DNA of 64,000 nucleotides from Herpomyces periplanetae. Lineage: Eukaryota > Ascomycota > Laboulbeniomycetes > Herpomycetales > Herpomycetaceae. The stretch spans positions 1-64,000 of the forward strand of contig WMKJ01000065.1 of assembly GCA_009733715.1 (NCBI GenBank). The letters are read 5' to 3'. Under the pieces are notes generated by a model. The model was not told the DNA's origin, did no database searches, and saw nothing but the letters and a program-made list of their open reading frames with translations. Each line of letters starts with the position of its first letter. The stretch's first letter is position 1. Made by a program: the position numbers and the translations under genes. Positions 34,697 to 46,350 of the stretch are shown here, piece by piece.

Positions 34697-36463
34697 TTTG
34701 ATACATCTAATCATCATCAATCCAATGGCTCTCCAAATTTTTCAACCGAATCATTAACATTGGGGAATTTTTTTTTCTATTTTCCAACTCAATTTATTCA
34801 CTTAAGCTCTATCCTAAACCCTCAATTTACATACTATACATAAATACTCTTCTATAAATAATAATATGTTAAATTATCCCACACAATGACATCAATGATT
34901 TTAATTATACATTAATCTAACGTTAACCTGTTTCCTTTATAAGAACATATACCTACACATGAATCTCGTGATACGCCTTTTCACATACCAAGTCAACCCA
35001 CTCCACTGTCCCTCCCTCTACTAATATCATCACATTCTCCCCTCATTTGGTCCACACTCAGAGTCTTGACCCGTTATTCAATTTTTCATCTTATCTCATT
35101 ACTTCAATCCAACCAATCCCACCCAACGTCCCCTCATCTCATCTCCACCCATCTTCTCCTTCCCTTTTTAAACTCGGCTCCCCTCCTCTGTAAATTTTCC
35201 GCTTACTAAGCCCCACAATACCCAATTCTTTGATTATATAATCAATTATTGGAGTATATAAGGGAGATTGGTGGCAGCTGAGGCAATCTTTCGCCCCACG
35301 TTTAAACCAATTTATCATCACTTCATACTTCTCGTCACTTTTCTACCCTTTCTCTCTCACTCGCTCTTCTCCTCGCTTCATCATCTTCGTCTTCACCATC
35401 TTCATCGTCTTCTTCGTTTTTCTTCCTCCGCCGTCTCCTTCCCCTTCTCCTCGTTCCTCTTCTTATCCCTTTCCCTTCTATCATAATCTACTTTTTACGT
35501 CCATCTTCTTTCGTCCTCGACCGCACGTCTACCTACCCGTTCTTCTATTTGTCCCTCCACACTAGCCCGCTTCCTCTTCTCGCTCTTACACGTCCCCTTT
35601 TTAGTATCCCACTGCTGTTTTCGCTGTTGAAACCTAACTTCCTCTCCTTCGTTCTCATCCTATTCTCTTCACTCTGCTCTCGCATTTTTCTATTCTCTCT
35701 CCAACCGGTGCGTTCAATTTTTCTGTGTTATTCAACCGCACTGTATTCATACATTTTTACTTCTTCCCATTTTTCACCAAAATTATTATGCTTGAATCCT
35801 CCTATTTCACTATTCCCCTCCCCCTCACTTCTACCCCGTATATTCCATCTCTTATTATTTCTAATATTCTTCCCATTTCCTCTCCCCGCTTCCTCTTTAA
35901 TTCTCTTTTTCTCTACCATTTACTTTCCATTTCTCTTCCATGTCCCTTATTTTTATTCTCGCCATCCCGTACACACGCGTCTTCTTCACTCTATTTTCGC
36001 CCCTTCCCCCCTTCTGTGCACAAGATCCTCGCATCACATGATTAGTCATCACAATGCATTCAATCTCCGCTTCCTACCTCTTCTACCTTTCCGGTTTCTT
36101 GCTAACTCTAATCTCTGCCATATCCTGGAAATTTTGTTTCCTAATTTAGTCCTTCAGATCTACCGTTTACTCTTCTTCGCTCTCATACTCTCCGCGTTTT
36201 CCCTTTAGGTTTTATTCGCTAGAATCTATCGCCTCGTGTCATCGATTTTTTTCAATTCCCTCGCATCCATTGACCTCTCCTCGACCTGCCCCGCTACTCT
36301 TCCTTATCCGTCTCTATATTTGAGATATACCAATTCTACCCTCGTTGAAGTTTATCCCGCCTTCATTTCCCCGTAATTTTCCGAACTTTCATTTCTTTGT
36401 GTTCCTACTCTTTCCTTCGCTTAACTTTCTCTTCAATCGAGCAATTTACATAAAAGTTTCATC
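34697..36463. other. Long CT-rich region upstream of the KH gene
   Basis: About 1.8 kb. From about 34,980 the + strand is dominated by C and T until the KH gene start, with several ORFs made almost only of Ser, Leu, Phe and Pro codons. Those ORFs are composition artefacts. A TATA-like stretch (ggagtatataaggg) lies at about 35,252-35,265, and purine-poor sequence begins just after it. The stretch may be promoter plus a long 5' UTR. Confidence 0.55.
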
Positions 36464-37631
36464 ATGACTGAAGTCGTCACTCAGCCTGTTCAAGACGTTT
36501 GTGAAATGGGTTCTTATTCGCGATTTTCCGCCGAGGATCATCACGAGGGTCCCATTCCTCGTTCTGATGACGATTACGCCCAAATTCAACTCACTCTACG
36601 CGCTGTTGTTTCTTCTAAAGAGGCCGGCATCATTATCGGTAAATCCGGTAAGAATGTAGCCGATCTTCGTGACGAAACCGGAGTTCGCGCCGGCGTGAGT
36701 AAAGTTGTTCCCGGCGTTCATGATCGTGTTCTTTCCGTTGTCGGTACTTTAGCTGGAATTTCAAAGGCTTACCTTCTCGTTTCCAAGAGTTTGTTGGAAG
36801 GTGCCCCCCACATCGGCATGGGGGGATTGATCAATTCCAATGGAACTCATCGTAAGTGCAAATTCTCTTTCTGGCATTTTACCCCCTCTACTTTCCCCTT
36901 TCTTAAATTTTACTTTCCTCGAACTCTAACATTTGCAATTCTCAGCGCTTCGTTTGCTTATCTCTCACAATCAAATGGGTACCATCATTGGTCGTCAAGG
37001 CTTAAAAATTAAACAAATTCAAGACATTTCTGGAGTACGCATGGTTGCTCAAAAAGAAATGCTTCCTCTTTCTACTGAGCGAATCGTTGAACTACAGGGA
37101 ACTCCTGAAGGAATATCCAAGGCTGTTTGGGAAATAGGCAAATGCCTAATTGACGATGTTGAACGTGGCTATGGAACAGTTCTTTACAATCCTTCCATGC
37201 GCATTCATGGCGCTGCCGGATCCCTTAACAATAGCTTCAGTGGCTCTCGCCCATATCATCGAACTGGACATGGGGCCGATTTTAGTGATAACCCACCCTA
37301 CCGTTCCCGAGGTAATGATTTCCACTCTCGTCCTCCCCCCACTTCGATGGAAAATGGTGAAGAAATTCAAACACAAAATATTAGCATTCCTTCTGATATG
37401 GTTGGTTGCATTATTGGTCGTGGCGGCTGCAAGATTAGTGAAATCCGAAAGAGCTCCGGTGCTCGTATATCTATTGCCAAAGCTCCCCATGACGATTCCG
37501 GTGAACGTATGTTTACAATAACCGGTAGCGCTGCCAGTAACGAAAAGGCTTTATATCTTTTGTATGAAAATTTGGAGGCTGAGAAATTGCGTCGCCAGCA
37601 AAGTAATGAGGATTCCACTTTACGCGCCTAA
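36464..37631 (+). CDS. Three-KH-domain RNA-binding protein (PCBP/hnRNP K-like; Hek2/Rnc1 type)
   Basis: Predicted 357-residue poly(C)-binding-type protein. Exons 36464-36851 and 36946-37631 are separated by a 94-bp intron (gtaagt...ctcag, phase 1), whose removal gives NGTHPLRLLISHNQMGTIIG. Three KH domains each have an intact GxxG loop: GKSG at residues 59-62, GRQG at 145-148 and GRGG near 285. A Gly/Ser/Arg/Pro-rich linker separates KH2 from KH3, as in PCBP and hnRNP K. Fungal relatives bind specific mRNAs and influence their stability, localisation or telomere-linked expression. The gene is preceded by about 1.5 kb of CT-rich sequence on its own strand, intriguing for a likely C-rich RNA binder, but any autoregulation is speculation. 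Confidence 0.92.
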
Positions 37632-38059
37632 TGTTTGGAAACCCATGTTGGCCGTAAATATCGCACATTGTCTCTGCTAGTATAATTCTCTTGTAAAAGT
37701 AATCGATCATCAAAAGAAAAAACTTAAAATTCGACATCACTGTACTATATACGGTGAGAGAAATTTATCTTGTTTATCCTAATCAATTATCGAATTGTAG
37801 ATGGGAGCGGTAGGTTTCTTGAACAGATAATGTTATGATGAGGAAATATTAAAAATACCACTTAACTAAGCAATCCCGCGTCAGGACGCGATTCCGGTGG
37901 TTCATGTAATGTGTGAGATGTTAAAGGGAAGGGATGCGGCTCATGGAGTTCGGGGAATGAGCGATGAAAGCCGCCTTTTAAATTTGTCATGTAGCGATTA
38001 AGTCGGTAGATAGGTGGATTGGGGAATTTTGTGAGTTAAGTGCGCGAGTTTGAAACTAT

Positions 38060-38081
38060 TACGGAATATATATATTCCGTA
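38060..38081. repeat. 22-bp perfect AT-rich palindrome
   Basis: The sequence tacggaatata followed by tatattccgta is its own reverse complement. It could be a dimeric protein-binding site or part of a 3' end signal of the KH gene. It is short enough to be chance. Confidence 0.9.
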
Positions 38082-38473
38082 TGAATTATAGGGGGCAGTT
38101 TGCTTAGAGGAAGACTTGACAATTGAGTGGATCAACGAGGGAATAAAATGAAAAGTTGATGGTGATGGGGATGGACGTAAAGGAAAGAATTGGCAATGCC
38201 AAGGTACATATACGGAGAAGAGAGTGTGTGCGTGTAGACAAGATGAAGGATGTTAATAAAGGGAACATTACAGAAGCGTTTAAAGAGTAATAAGTTGACC
38301 TTATAGACATTGTAAAATTTAATGATGATATGTATTAGCAAGGAATAGCTTAATGTATTAAGTAGTATACATGCAAGCGAATGTCATGTTCAAAAGTCGA
38401 ATATGGCGTCACTAAAAAGTGAATTCCGATTAACAAAGTAACAAAATTAACCAAATAGGCTAAAATTAGAGAT

Positions 38474-38488
38474 ATCACGTGATTGTGG
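38474..38488. promoter_or_regulatory. E-box-type element ATCACGTGATTGTGG
   Basis: CACGTG is the core bound by bHLH factors such as Cbf1. This 15-bp string is identical to the one at 48001-48015 upstream of the ferredoxin gene. It lies about 490 bp before the HAD gene start. Confidence 0.45.
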
Positions 38489-38974
38489 GAGGAGGGAGGG
38501 GGAAGTCTAGTGTACAGAAAAGAGAGGGATTTGACGAATGAAGTATTGTGGAAGTATCAGGTAAGAATAAGCTTGGGTACGACATGGTATGCTTTGCTAT
38601 GACGAAGTTATCTACGTCATGTGTACGGGGAGTATTTGTAGCTGTAAAATTATACGTATATAAGTTGAAGGGTGGACGTAGAAGCTGAAGACGATTATTC
38701 GTTACAACGGGAAAGTTGGGATTTTTATAAATACTACTAAGGTAACTTTGATAATCTGATCACTCAAAGTTGAGGATTAGTAAATTTCGTTATTTAAAGG
38801 GTTACCTAAGTTTATTTGTTTGGTATGGCTAAAAGTGAAATATTAAATTTCGAGAGTTGACACTAATATAATTTGAATGATTTAGTATACCTCTTTTGCG
38901 ATACACTGATCAAATATATTCATATTATTAATTACAATAGTTAACCCAAAAGGTTAACTAAACGAATTCTCAGA

Positions 38975-39947
38975 ATGCCAAAGGTAAGTTACTGTAATAG
39001 CTCAAACCAAATCACACACAAATTTTAACTAATAAAAATATGTACATCATGATGGACATGATTATTAAAATGATCAGGTTACCACTGTACTTCTAGATTG
39101 TGACAACACACTAGTTCTCTCAGAAGATGTGGCGTTCAATGTATGCGCTTCACTTATTAATGAGGTGCTAACGGTCCACGGAATTAGTGTTATACCGAAT
39201 GAAGAAGTTGGTTCTAGCGGGTCTACAGTTGTAGATGAAAGTGGGTCAGGGAAGAACATGGTGAAAGCCTACACGGGAGAAGGACTAGTCAAGGAATATG
39301 TAGGACAGAACTTTCGGGGTATGCTATCGCAGGTTTGTAATAAGCATGGAATACGTTTAAGCGATGAGGAACGAGATAAATGGGTAGCGAAAGAATTAGA
39401 AGAGGTCATCGCTAGGCTTGATCGAGAAGTCAAACCTTGTGAAGGAGTATTAGAAGCTGTGGCCAATATGAATATTCGATCCCCCGAAATTCGTTTAGCC
39501 GTGGTAAGCTCAAGTGCAATGCCACGGTTAATAGCTTGTTTACGATCAGTTGGATTGTTAAAAACAGATGATGATAAATTGACCAAGACTATACGCGAAC
39601 ATGCTGATACACCACATCCACCATGGGGAGTTATACCTATAGACTCTATATTCAGTGCTATAACATCATTACCCGAGCCAACAAGTAAACCTAATCCGGC
39701 TGTTTACTTGTACGCTTGTGAAAAATTAGGTGTTAAACCTGGTGAATGTGTGGCCGTTGAAGATTCAAAATCTGGAGCAACAGCTGCCGTACGTGCAGGA
39801 GCACATTTGATTGGGTATGTAGGTTGTTATAAGGAGCAAAAGGAACGTGAAAAAATGGCCATCATGTTACGTGAATGTGGAGCTGAAGTTATAATGCAGC
39901 ATTGGAGTGAATTCAATGATTGTTTGAAACGAATAGCCAAATTGTAG
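38975..39947 (+). CDS. HAD-superfamily phosphatase/phosphatase-like hydrolase (subfamily I)
   Basis: Predicted 292-residue enzyme of the phosphoglycolate phosphatase/beta-phosphoglucomutase-like group; substrate unknown, cytosolic by lack of any targeting signal. The first exon is only ATG CCA AAG (38975-38983); a 94-bp intron (gtaagt...atcag) leads to exon 2 at 39078. The join keeps frame and supplies motif I, LLDCDNTLVLSED, with catalytic Asp10 and Asp12. Without this tiny exon the ORF starts after the nucleophile. Motif II is AVVSSSAMPRL; motif III and IV lie in KPNPAVYLYACEKLG and CVAVEDSKSGATAA. A helical cap of C1 type sits between motifs I and II. The overall sequence resembles bacterial HAD-IA proteins, but transfer cannot be judged without a tree. 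Confidence 0.88.
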
Positions 39948-41631
39948 TCCATTGTATTTACATTTATTATCCCTTTTAATCACACATATTACAAATCTTG
40001 TAGTGGAAACAAGAACCTTTCTATATCACGTGAAACTCTGAAGCAGACATACTTGGGCATGTGGGAAAGGTTTTACATGATTTGGTCCTTGCCCTTGTAT
40101 CTAGTGCTGTACATATACTTGTACTTGCGCTTGCGTTTTTACTTGCACATGTGCTTGCACTTTCATTCATTGTATTATGGTCAACTGTGGGTTGTCCAAG
40201 TCAATGCTTATACTACACTGCACTGCCCGCACTCACATCCACATCCCCCGCCGCCAACCAATCATTCACTGTAGCATTCCAACATCCAGAGCACCACGTG
40301 ACCGTTGGATGAGATGTACGCTTTATAAAGTGGTTTAGCGCACAAACAAATTTTCGTGGAAATGGCAGTTTGACATAGAAAAGGGTAAAGTTTTCACGGC
40401 AGAATAGTTTTTGATCGGTGAATTTATCGGCATTTATCCTGTGAAATCTGAGTGAGTGAGTGTGTGTGTGCATGTGCGTGCGTATGTGTGGTTGTGCGTA
40501 CTACAAATTTGTCAAAGTTTATACATTATCGCGTGCAAAACGATTGTTTGGGCTAAACAAGCCTCCGTTTTCCCGCGATCAGAGTGTGTATACCACTCAC
40601 AGTTTGCCGTCTGCCGTCTACCTTTTACAGTGTACCTTACGAGTCTATGTGTATACCTTTCAAAAGTCTGACTAGCGCTAAGACTCACGTGCTTTGTAGT
40701 TAGAGTTTATAGCGTCTGTCGCATTATCTCGGAAGTTCGGACAAGGTACTTCTACAGAATTTTACTGATCGTTCAAGGTTAACGCAAGGGATCGGGTCAG
40801 ATTTTTACATTACATTCAAATAGTAAGTCATATTTTACGCTATTCATCTAATTAATTTCATTACAAACATTGGAAGATTATTTCTTGCCCATGATAAACG
40901 AGTCGTGCGTAATTCAAGCTAACACTTTTTTACCTTATATTCCATTAGCTAGCGAAACATTTGGTTCGAGTTATTTAAAATGTTCCTTTTTTCCTCTGTA
41001 TTAAATTTGTCTTAATTATCAATATGAACTAAAGCGTTTAGCTTATAAGTGAAGTTTAATTCGTCTTATCGTTCAATTGACTCTAACTTGGTTTTGCGCG
41101 TACTGCTCTAGTATCGTTTTACGTGCCGGACGTTGGTTCACAAGTTAATTTGAAAGGGATAAATCGCTGAAAGTCATTAAAACTTGAGAGTACTATCCGG
41201 AGCTTGGAAACTGGCACACGTCTGTGACAATTGATTGATTGATTGATTAATTGTCAAGGATAAATTTACCCAGACTTTGCACTGCAGCGAGTTCGTTAAC
41301 AGCTAGAAAGTGGTCGATTGATTACTTAGGTTGGATCACTTTTAAAGAGATCATGAGCAAACGCTTCAGCGATTCCAATTTTCTCAACAATCAAACCCCT
41401 CCGGCAAAATCATCCGCGTATTTCTTAATTTGAAACGTCGTAGCAAAACGGCAAGCTTTCCCTCAAGTTAACTCAAGTGTACCGATTACGAGCAACGATA
41501 ACCTAACGACAAAATCGCCGTATTAAATGGTGAAAATCACATTACAAGTTCATTCTTCTTGATGATAAGTTTTAGTTTGGTAAAGACAAGCTTGCGTACT
41601 TATATCAACGTTTTCATTATCCAATTCGACA
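39948..41631. other. Intergenic region upstream of the ceramide synthase gene
   Basis: About 1.7 kb. It holds three CACGTG palindromes (40027, 40295, 40686), a TG-rich tract near 40,455-40,495 and a GATT tandem near 41,232-41,247. The ORFs over the TG tract have no motif. Likely promoter and 5' UTR sequence of the ceramide synthase gene. Confidence 0.55.
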
Positions 41632-43602
41632 ATGCTACCCACGACAAAACCATTTCCCGCTAAAGCAGCCGGGATATGTGAATTTAAAGGAGCGGGAGGA
41701 GGATTAACTTACTGTTCAAGTGAATATCGAAAAGCCGGCTCATGTCAATGTACATGTCATAAAAATAGTTATCGTCCGTGGAAATCTTGCGCGAATGAGG
41801 CAAGTCAACCTGAACGGAATTTTCTGTCGCAGTGTTGTGCCTGGTTCGTGAATCATCAGCTTGGTATGTTGACTCGTGTTTTCAAGGTTGGAAAAACTGT
41901 CGAGTTCCCCGCAACCGCTTACGCTGGGTTGATTAGACTTTGCACTTTTGTTAATCTCGCTTTACACGTTTGTTCACATTTGCGTGCCGGAGCTACGATG
42001 GGTCTCGAAAAAATTTATTCATTTATCTTATCCCATTTCCGGATCGAAAAATTTATACTATCGTGGATATAGTGATCTATGCTTATCAGCATCATGGTTA
42101 GTTATATTTACAGGCCTAAGAGCGGGTGCCATGGAATATCTTCTTATGCCATTGGCCGAGTGGAGTGGAATTTCAAAGCGAAAAAGTCAAGTACGATTTG
42201 CAGAGCAGGCTTGGCTAGTCGTTTACTATTGTATATTTTGGACGTTGGGAATGGTAAGTAAGTGAGAAACTCCCTTCAGACCTTTTGGGAACTTGAAGGA
42301 TGTAAGTACAAGGGACTAATGAAGTATGATTGATAAATGATGTATGGAGTGAGCGATGATAGTATATCATGTATCATTCTAGGTACTGGTTTAACCTGAA
42401 GGAATTATGGACTAATTTTCCCGAACGACAAATGGGCGGTTTACTCAAATGGTACTATTTAGTTCAATTTGCCTTTTGGTTGCAACAGATAATCGTTGTA
42501 AACATCGAAGAACGACGGAAGGATTACCTACAAATGTTCGCACATCATATATTCACATGTTTTCTCATGCTTGGTAGCTATGGATTCTATCAAACAAAGG
42601 TTGGAAATGTCATTCTCTGCCTAATGGACGTAGTGGATATTATATTGCCGGTGAGTTCAATATACATAAGGATTTACCATTGGAATAGTGTGATGAAGCA
42701 CATTAATCCCAAGGGAAGGTTAAATTATAAGGAAATGAGTGCTATGAACAAAAGATTTCTAATAATATAGTGAAAAATAGGTAGCGAAAATTTTGAAGTA
42801 TCTGAACTTCAGAGTAGCATGTAACATTACATTCGGTCTATTTATTGTTACATGGTTTTTAGCACGTCATGTAGGGTACATGACGGTATGGTGGTCGATT
42901 TATTCCGATGTACCACGATTAATGCATTATGGATGCTATGATACACGTAGCGGACAAAAAATATCTAATGATGGAGGGCGAGAAATTCTGGGAAATTTAC
43001 TGCAAGCCCTTAGTGATAAAGACGGTGGACGAGTATGCTTTAACCAAAGAATTCATGTCGCCTTTATGAGTTTGCTACTTGGGCTCCAAGTGATTACACT
43101 TGTATGGTTTATGATGATAATTCGTGTTGCTGTGCAGGTATTATCGGGAGCAAATGCAAAAGATTCTCGAAGTGATGATGAGGATGAGGATGGAGATGAT
43201 GAATTTAACTCTGAGGTTGATTCAAATTATTTAAGATTAGAGAAAGACCCGTCTAATCGAGAAGCCGATAGTCAAGTGGATGACGAGCAGATAAAAAGGT
43301 TAACGTGCGAAAAATCTGGAAAAGAAAAGTATCACGAGTGCGCTTGTCAAAGTTTCAAAAGGGATGTGACGTTTTCGCAGGAGGGTGGAGGATGGTCGAG
43401 TAAAAGTAGCGGGAATTTCGTGACAGTTGGATCGAATAGCAGTCATACTGGTACTGGAACCAATGCGAACACGAGCAGCAGTGGTAGTAGCAAGCTAATC
43501 TTCCGCAAAAGTGGTTCACGTAGCGGTGGGATTAGTATTGGAGGAGTGTCGGCAGACCGAAAAGAGTTGTTAGGGCGGATTGGTTGTGATAAGCCAACTT
43601 AA
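41632..43602 (+). CDS. Ceramide synthase, TLC/Lag1 family
   Basis: ER membrane enzyme that joins a fatty acyl-CoA to a sphingoid base. My model has four exons: 41632-41863, 41937-42253, 42363-42650 and 42781-43602, giving 552 residues. The joins restore family sequence: FVNHQLDFALLLISL, FWTLGMYIMYHSRYWFN and DVVDIILPVAKILKYL. The catalytic Lag1 motif is present as FAHHIFTCFLMLGSYGF and CLMDVVDI. FTGLRAGAMEYLLMPLA and ISKRKSQVRFAEQAWL are typical of fungal Lag1/Lac1. About six to eight membrane helices can be seen. Two oddities: a cysteine-rich N terminus (eight Cys before the first membrane helix, including SCQCTCHK) and a long acidic then Ser/Gly-rich C-terminal tail with DDEDEDGDDE. The ORF in the first exon runs past its splice site, which could mislead automatic prediction. 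Confidence 0.92.
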
Positions 43603-43886
43603 ATACTACTAATTGAGGTACTCGGTTCGTTTTACTTGCTTAAGTTAATCATAACCATAATGTTATCTTGTACAGCTCGCATTTTCCTTTTTACACATTT
43701 AGCGTATAGGGAAGCATGATTTACTGATGATGGGATGGAACGAGTGTGTGGAGGAAGTTTCTGCGCGCGTTCATGTGAAAATGGGCATGTCTGTACAGAC
43801 TTACAAATGGAAGAATAAGGGCAAATATAAGGTGACTATTTAGTGAGAAAGGTAGCGGGATGAGACAACGTAGAGAAGAGAGTATG

Positions 43887-43918
<32 letters not shown>

Positions 43919-44009
43919 CAAGTACACAAAAATATGCATATGCGTATATGTTGCTGCACACACGCACATGCATGTGTATACATTCAAGTTTGTTAACAAA
44001 GTAGCAGAC
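43603..44009. other. Convergent intergenic region with TA microsatellite
   Basis: About 400 bp between the convergent stops of ceramide synthase and Med22. An AT dinucleotide tract (about 43,886-43,920) and a TG/CA-rich stretch follow. No gene seen. Confidence 0.6.
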
Positions 44010-44489
44010 TTATTGGAAAAATTTAGGATGAGAAAGAGTGTCAAGCATTCGATTAATGAAAGTTTGTTCATGCACGGCAGTTAAGTGAGAAGAGTTTAAA
44101 TGTTGGCGAGAGAGTAAGTTTAATGGGCCGAATAGCCAGAGATTTTTTAGGTATTGAATTAGAAGGAGCAGATTGTGGAGGGAAAGTTGAAGTGCAGACG
44201 CTTCAACTAGTAGACGATGTTGAAGTAGGGCCGTAGTCAAGGGATGGTGAGCCGTTGGTGATACGGTAAGTTGGCCATTAAGAGGCGTTATAGTAGGTGA
44301 TGAAGCGGATGAAGAAGGCGATGAGGAAGAAGATGATTGAGATGATGCTGTAGATGAGCTAGAGAAAGCTGGAACGTTCGACTCATGGGATGATGAAGCA
44401 GCAAGTGAAACGATAGTTTCAAATCGATGTAATAAGGAGGAAGTTATCGCTGCAATAGCTTGCGAAAGAGGTTGAGCCGGTAAAGACAT
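44010..44489 (-). CDS. Mediator complex subunit 22 (Surf5/Srb6 family)
   Basis: Predicted 159-residue subunit of the Mediator head module, which links activators to RNA polymerase II. The N terminus, AIAAITSSLLHRFETIVSLA, matches the Med22 helix that starts the family. A Ser/Thr-rich insert of about 45 residues follows. Then TTALLQHRLLVEASALQLSL and the fungal Med22 hallmark KNLWLFGPLNLL complete the domain. A tail of about 35 residues ends the protein. The ATG lies 17 bp after the stop of the TFIIIC tau55 gene on the same strand and in another frame. No intron is needed. The assignment rests on remembered family motifs; the Ser-rich insert is unusual. Confidence 0.75.
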   Translation of the reverse strand: MSLPAQPLSQAIAAITSSLLHRFETIVSLAASSSHESNVPAFSSSSTASSQSSSSSSPSSSASSPTITPLNGQLTVSPTAHHPLTTALLQHRLLVEASALQLSLHNLLLLIQYLKNLWLFGPLNLLSRQHLNSSHLTAVHEQTFINRMLDTLSHPKFFQ

Positions 44490-44506
44490 AGTAGAAAGTG
44501 CGATAA

Positions 44507-45595
44507 TTACGTAGAAGTGGCCGAAGGTATAGTAGAGTCAAGACGAGCCGGTATTAAACTGATACGAGCAAGGCCCACACCAAGAAAAGATGAAGGGATG
44601 AGTGGAAGAGGTTCACACGGTGCAGAAGAGAGGATTTTATGGGAATGATTGAGGCTTGGGAGATTAAGAGCCGAAGCAGATATTATTTTGTCCTTGTCTT
44701 TTTCGCTTCCGCTTCCGCTGCTGCTGCCGATGACGTTATCGTTGCCGATGCCGATGCCGTTACCACTATTTGTACCATTAATCCCACTATAGTCCACATT
44801 TACCGTTTTTCCAGAACCCGAATCTCCCATCGCTGAATCTCCCGTTGTAAAATATAAATCTGTTCCGATTGTATAGTTCCATCGGCCTGTAAAAAGATGC
44901 CGACGATTCAAAGCAATAAGTGGCCGAACCGATGCTAAATTTATCACCTGAAGCGCAGAAAACACCGACGTCTTTCCCGACATCACCGATTCTACAATTC
45001 CGGAAGCAGGGCCGCTGTCAGTCGTATCTTCCGGATTAGGCAGTGGCCCCGAAACAGGAGTCTTGGCACTTGAGGTTGTCGGGGCGGAGGATGGTTTTTC
45101 CCGGAAGAGGCCACGGCGCAAAGCATCGTTAAGATCGAGAGTTATCAAGAATGACTTTATGATGATGGGTGTTAAGTTAGTGTAACGGTTACGGTAAATG
45201 ATCAACGGTCAAAGATTAATATGATTATATATATGCGCTAGTTAGCTTCACAGTTATTTAAGTGTAGGGTGTGTGTGCGTGCAAATATTTGACGGGAGTT
45301 TAGGAGTACAGGTAGGTGTAAATGTATATACATTAAAACATCCTCTAAACCATCTACTAGAAACTAGACAGAACGTGTGTTTGTGTACGAATGGATGTAT
45401 GTATGCATGCATGTATGCGTGCTCATGTGCATTTGTATGAATGTTAATAGAACGTTGACAAACCTCATGTTGGGAATGATCATATTCATACTCCCATTCT
45501 TCATCCGTAGCAAAATTATCACTAAAATCCTCCTCGACGTAAATTTGCTTCGAGTCGGGCAATTTTCCTGATCCACCAGACGTTACAGTGCTCAT
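44507..45595 (-). CDS. TFIIIC subunit tau55/GTF3C6-like (TFIIIC triple-barrel domain)
   Basis: Predicted 259-residue subunit of the RNA polymerase III factor TFIIIC, which binds tRNA gene promoters. Exon 1 (45595-45464) encodes an acidic start ending EEWEYEYDHSQHE. A 309-bp intron follows, with a cactaac branch point and aaag acceptor. Exon 2 starts at 45154 with SFLITLDLNDALRRGLF. The family pattern is a short beta strand (ITLDLN), a low-complexity insert, then RPLIALNRRHLFTGRWNYTI and GTDLYF, comparable with yeast Tfc7, S. pombe Sfc7 and human GTF3C6. The C-terminal third is Gly/Ser/Asn-rich. Identification is by motif and could be wrong in detail. The stop is 17 bp from the Med22 start. 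Confidence 0.72.
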
Positions 45596-46350
45596 TTCTC
45601 ATTTACTCGCTGTACTAATAGAATAAGCAGCGTTTTCACACTCAATAATTCGTTACTCAAATTCGCATCCGTGTTTTGTCCCTCTGATTATCGTTCATGT
45701 TAACTTTATACACAAGAATCCCCAAATAATTTAATCCTTTCCCAAACACCAATCCCCCTCAATTTAACTGGTTATAAAAGTTTATCTCCCAAGTACGCCA
45801 ACCTACCCACCCACAAGCGTTGTCATTAAGTTTGTCAATATGTAACCAAGACTAACCTCTGTCACGCGTACCCTATTATCCTTCATCGCTTCACATACGT
45901 CATAAGTACCGAAGCATGGATCGATGAATAATTTATTACATACGACTTTAATCTTATGTTTTATCGCAAAGCACTCCTAATATTCTCCCATTTCCCTCCA
46001 CCTTAATATTCCTTCATGCCCATTAATCTCCCCTGTACTTCATCCTGTCTCCCCTTTCACCAAAACATCCCCATGTGATCCGCTCACTTAGTAATCATTA
46101 GAATCTTCGGTTGAGACTTATATTTACGAACCTGCGAACCATTTTTCCGTTAAACGATGATAAGTTCATCTTGTTTGTGCATCCTAAATTATACTTAAAG
46201 CAGCGAACGCTGGGATGATCACTTCCCTCGGCTGCTACCAGTTATCGTTACCTTTGTTGTTGGTTGACTTAAATGAAGTTAATAATAATATTAACAGCAT
46301 AATTTGATTTTGAAAATATATACTTATTCTAGCATACCACGGACCAGATC
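45596..46350. other. Divergent promoter region (tau55 and Vps62-family genes)
   Basis: About 750 bp between divergent genes, C/T-rich on the + strand from about 45,700 to 46,100. No gene or clear motif seen. Confidence 0.6.

Larger units (their letters stand above)
37632..38974. other. Intergenic region with CACGTG element and AT palindrome
   Basis: About 1.3 kb between the KH gene and the HAD gene. It includes a 22-bp palindrome at 38060-38081, a CACGTG at 38476 and a G/A-rich stretch near 38,100-38,250. No gene recognised. Confidence 0.6.

Noticed and set aside
34515-34706. 63-codon ORF on the - strand
   Set aside because: It is antisense to exon 2 of the Yippee gene.
35549-36208. ORF of 219 codons on the + strand upstream of the KH gene
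   Set aside because: It is made almost only of Ser, Leu, Phe, Pro and Ile because the DNA is C/T-rich. It has no motif and overlaps other such ORFs, so I treat it as composition noise.
42369-42382. Ceramide synthase exon 3 starting at 42383 after ttctag
   Set aside because: That acceptor shifts the frame or loses the conserved MYHS segment. The acceptor at 42362 gives GMYIMYHSRYWFN.
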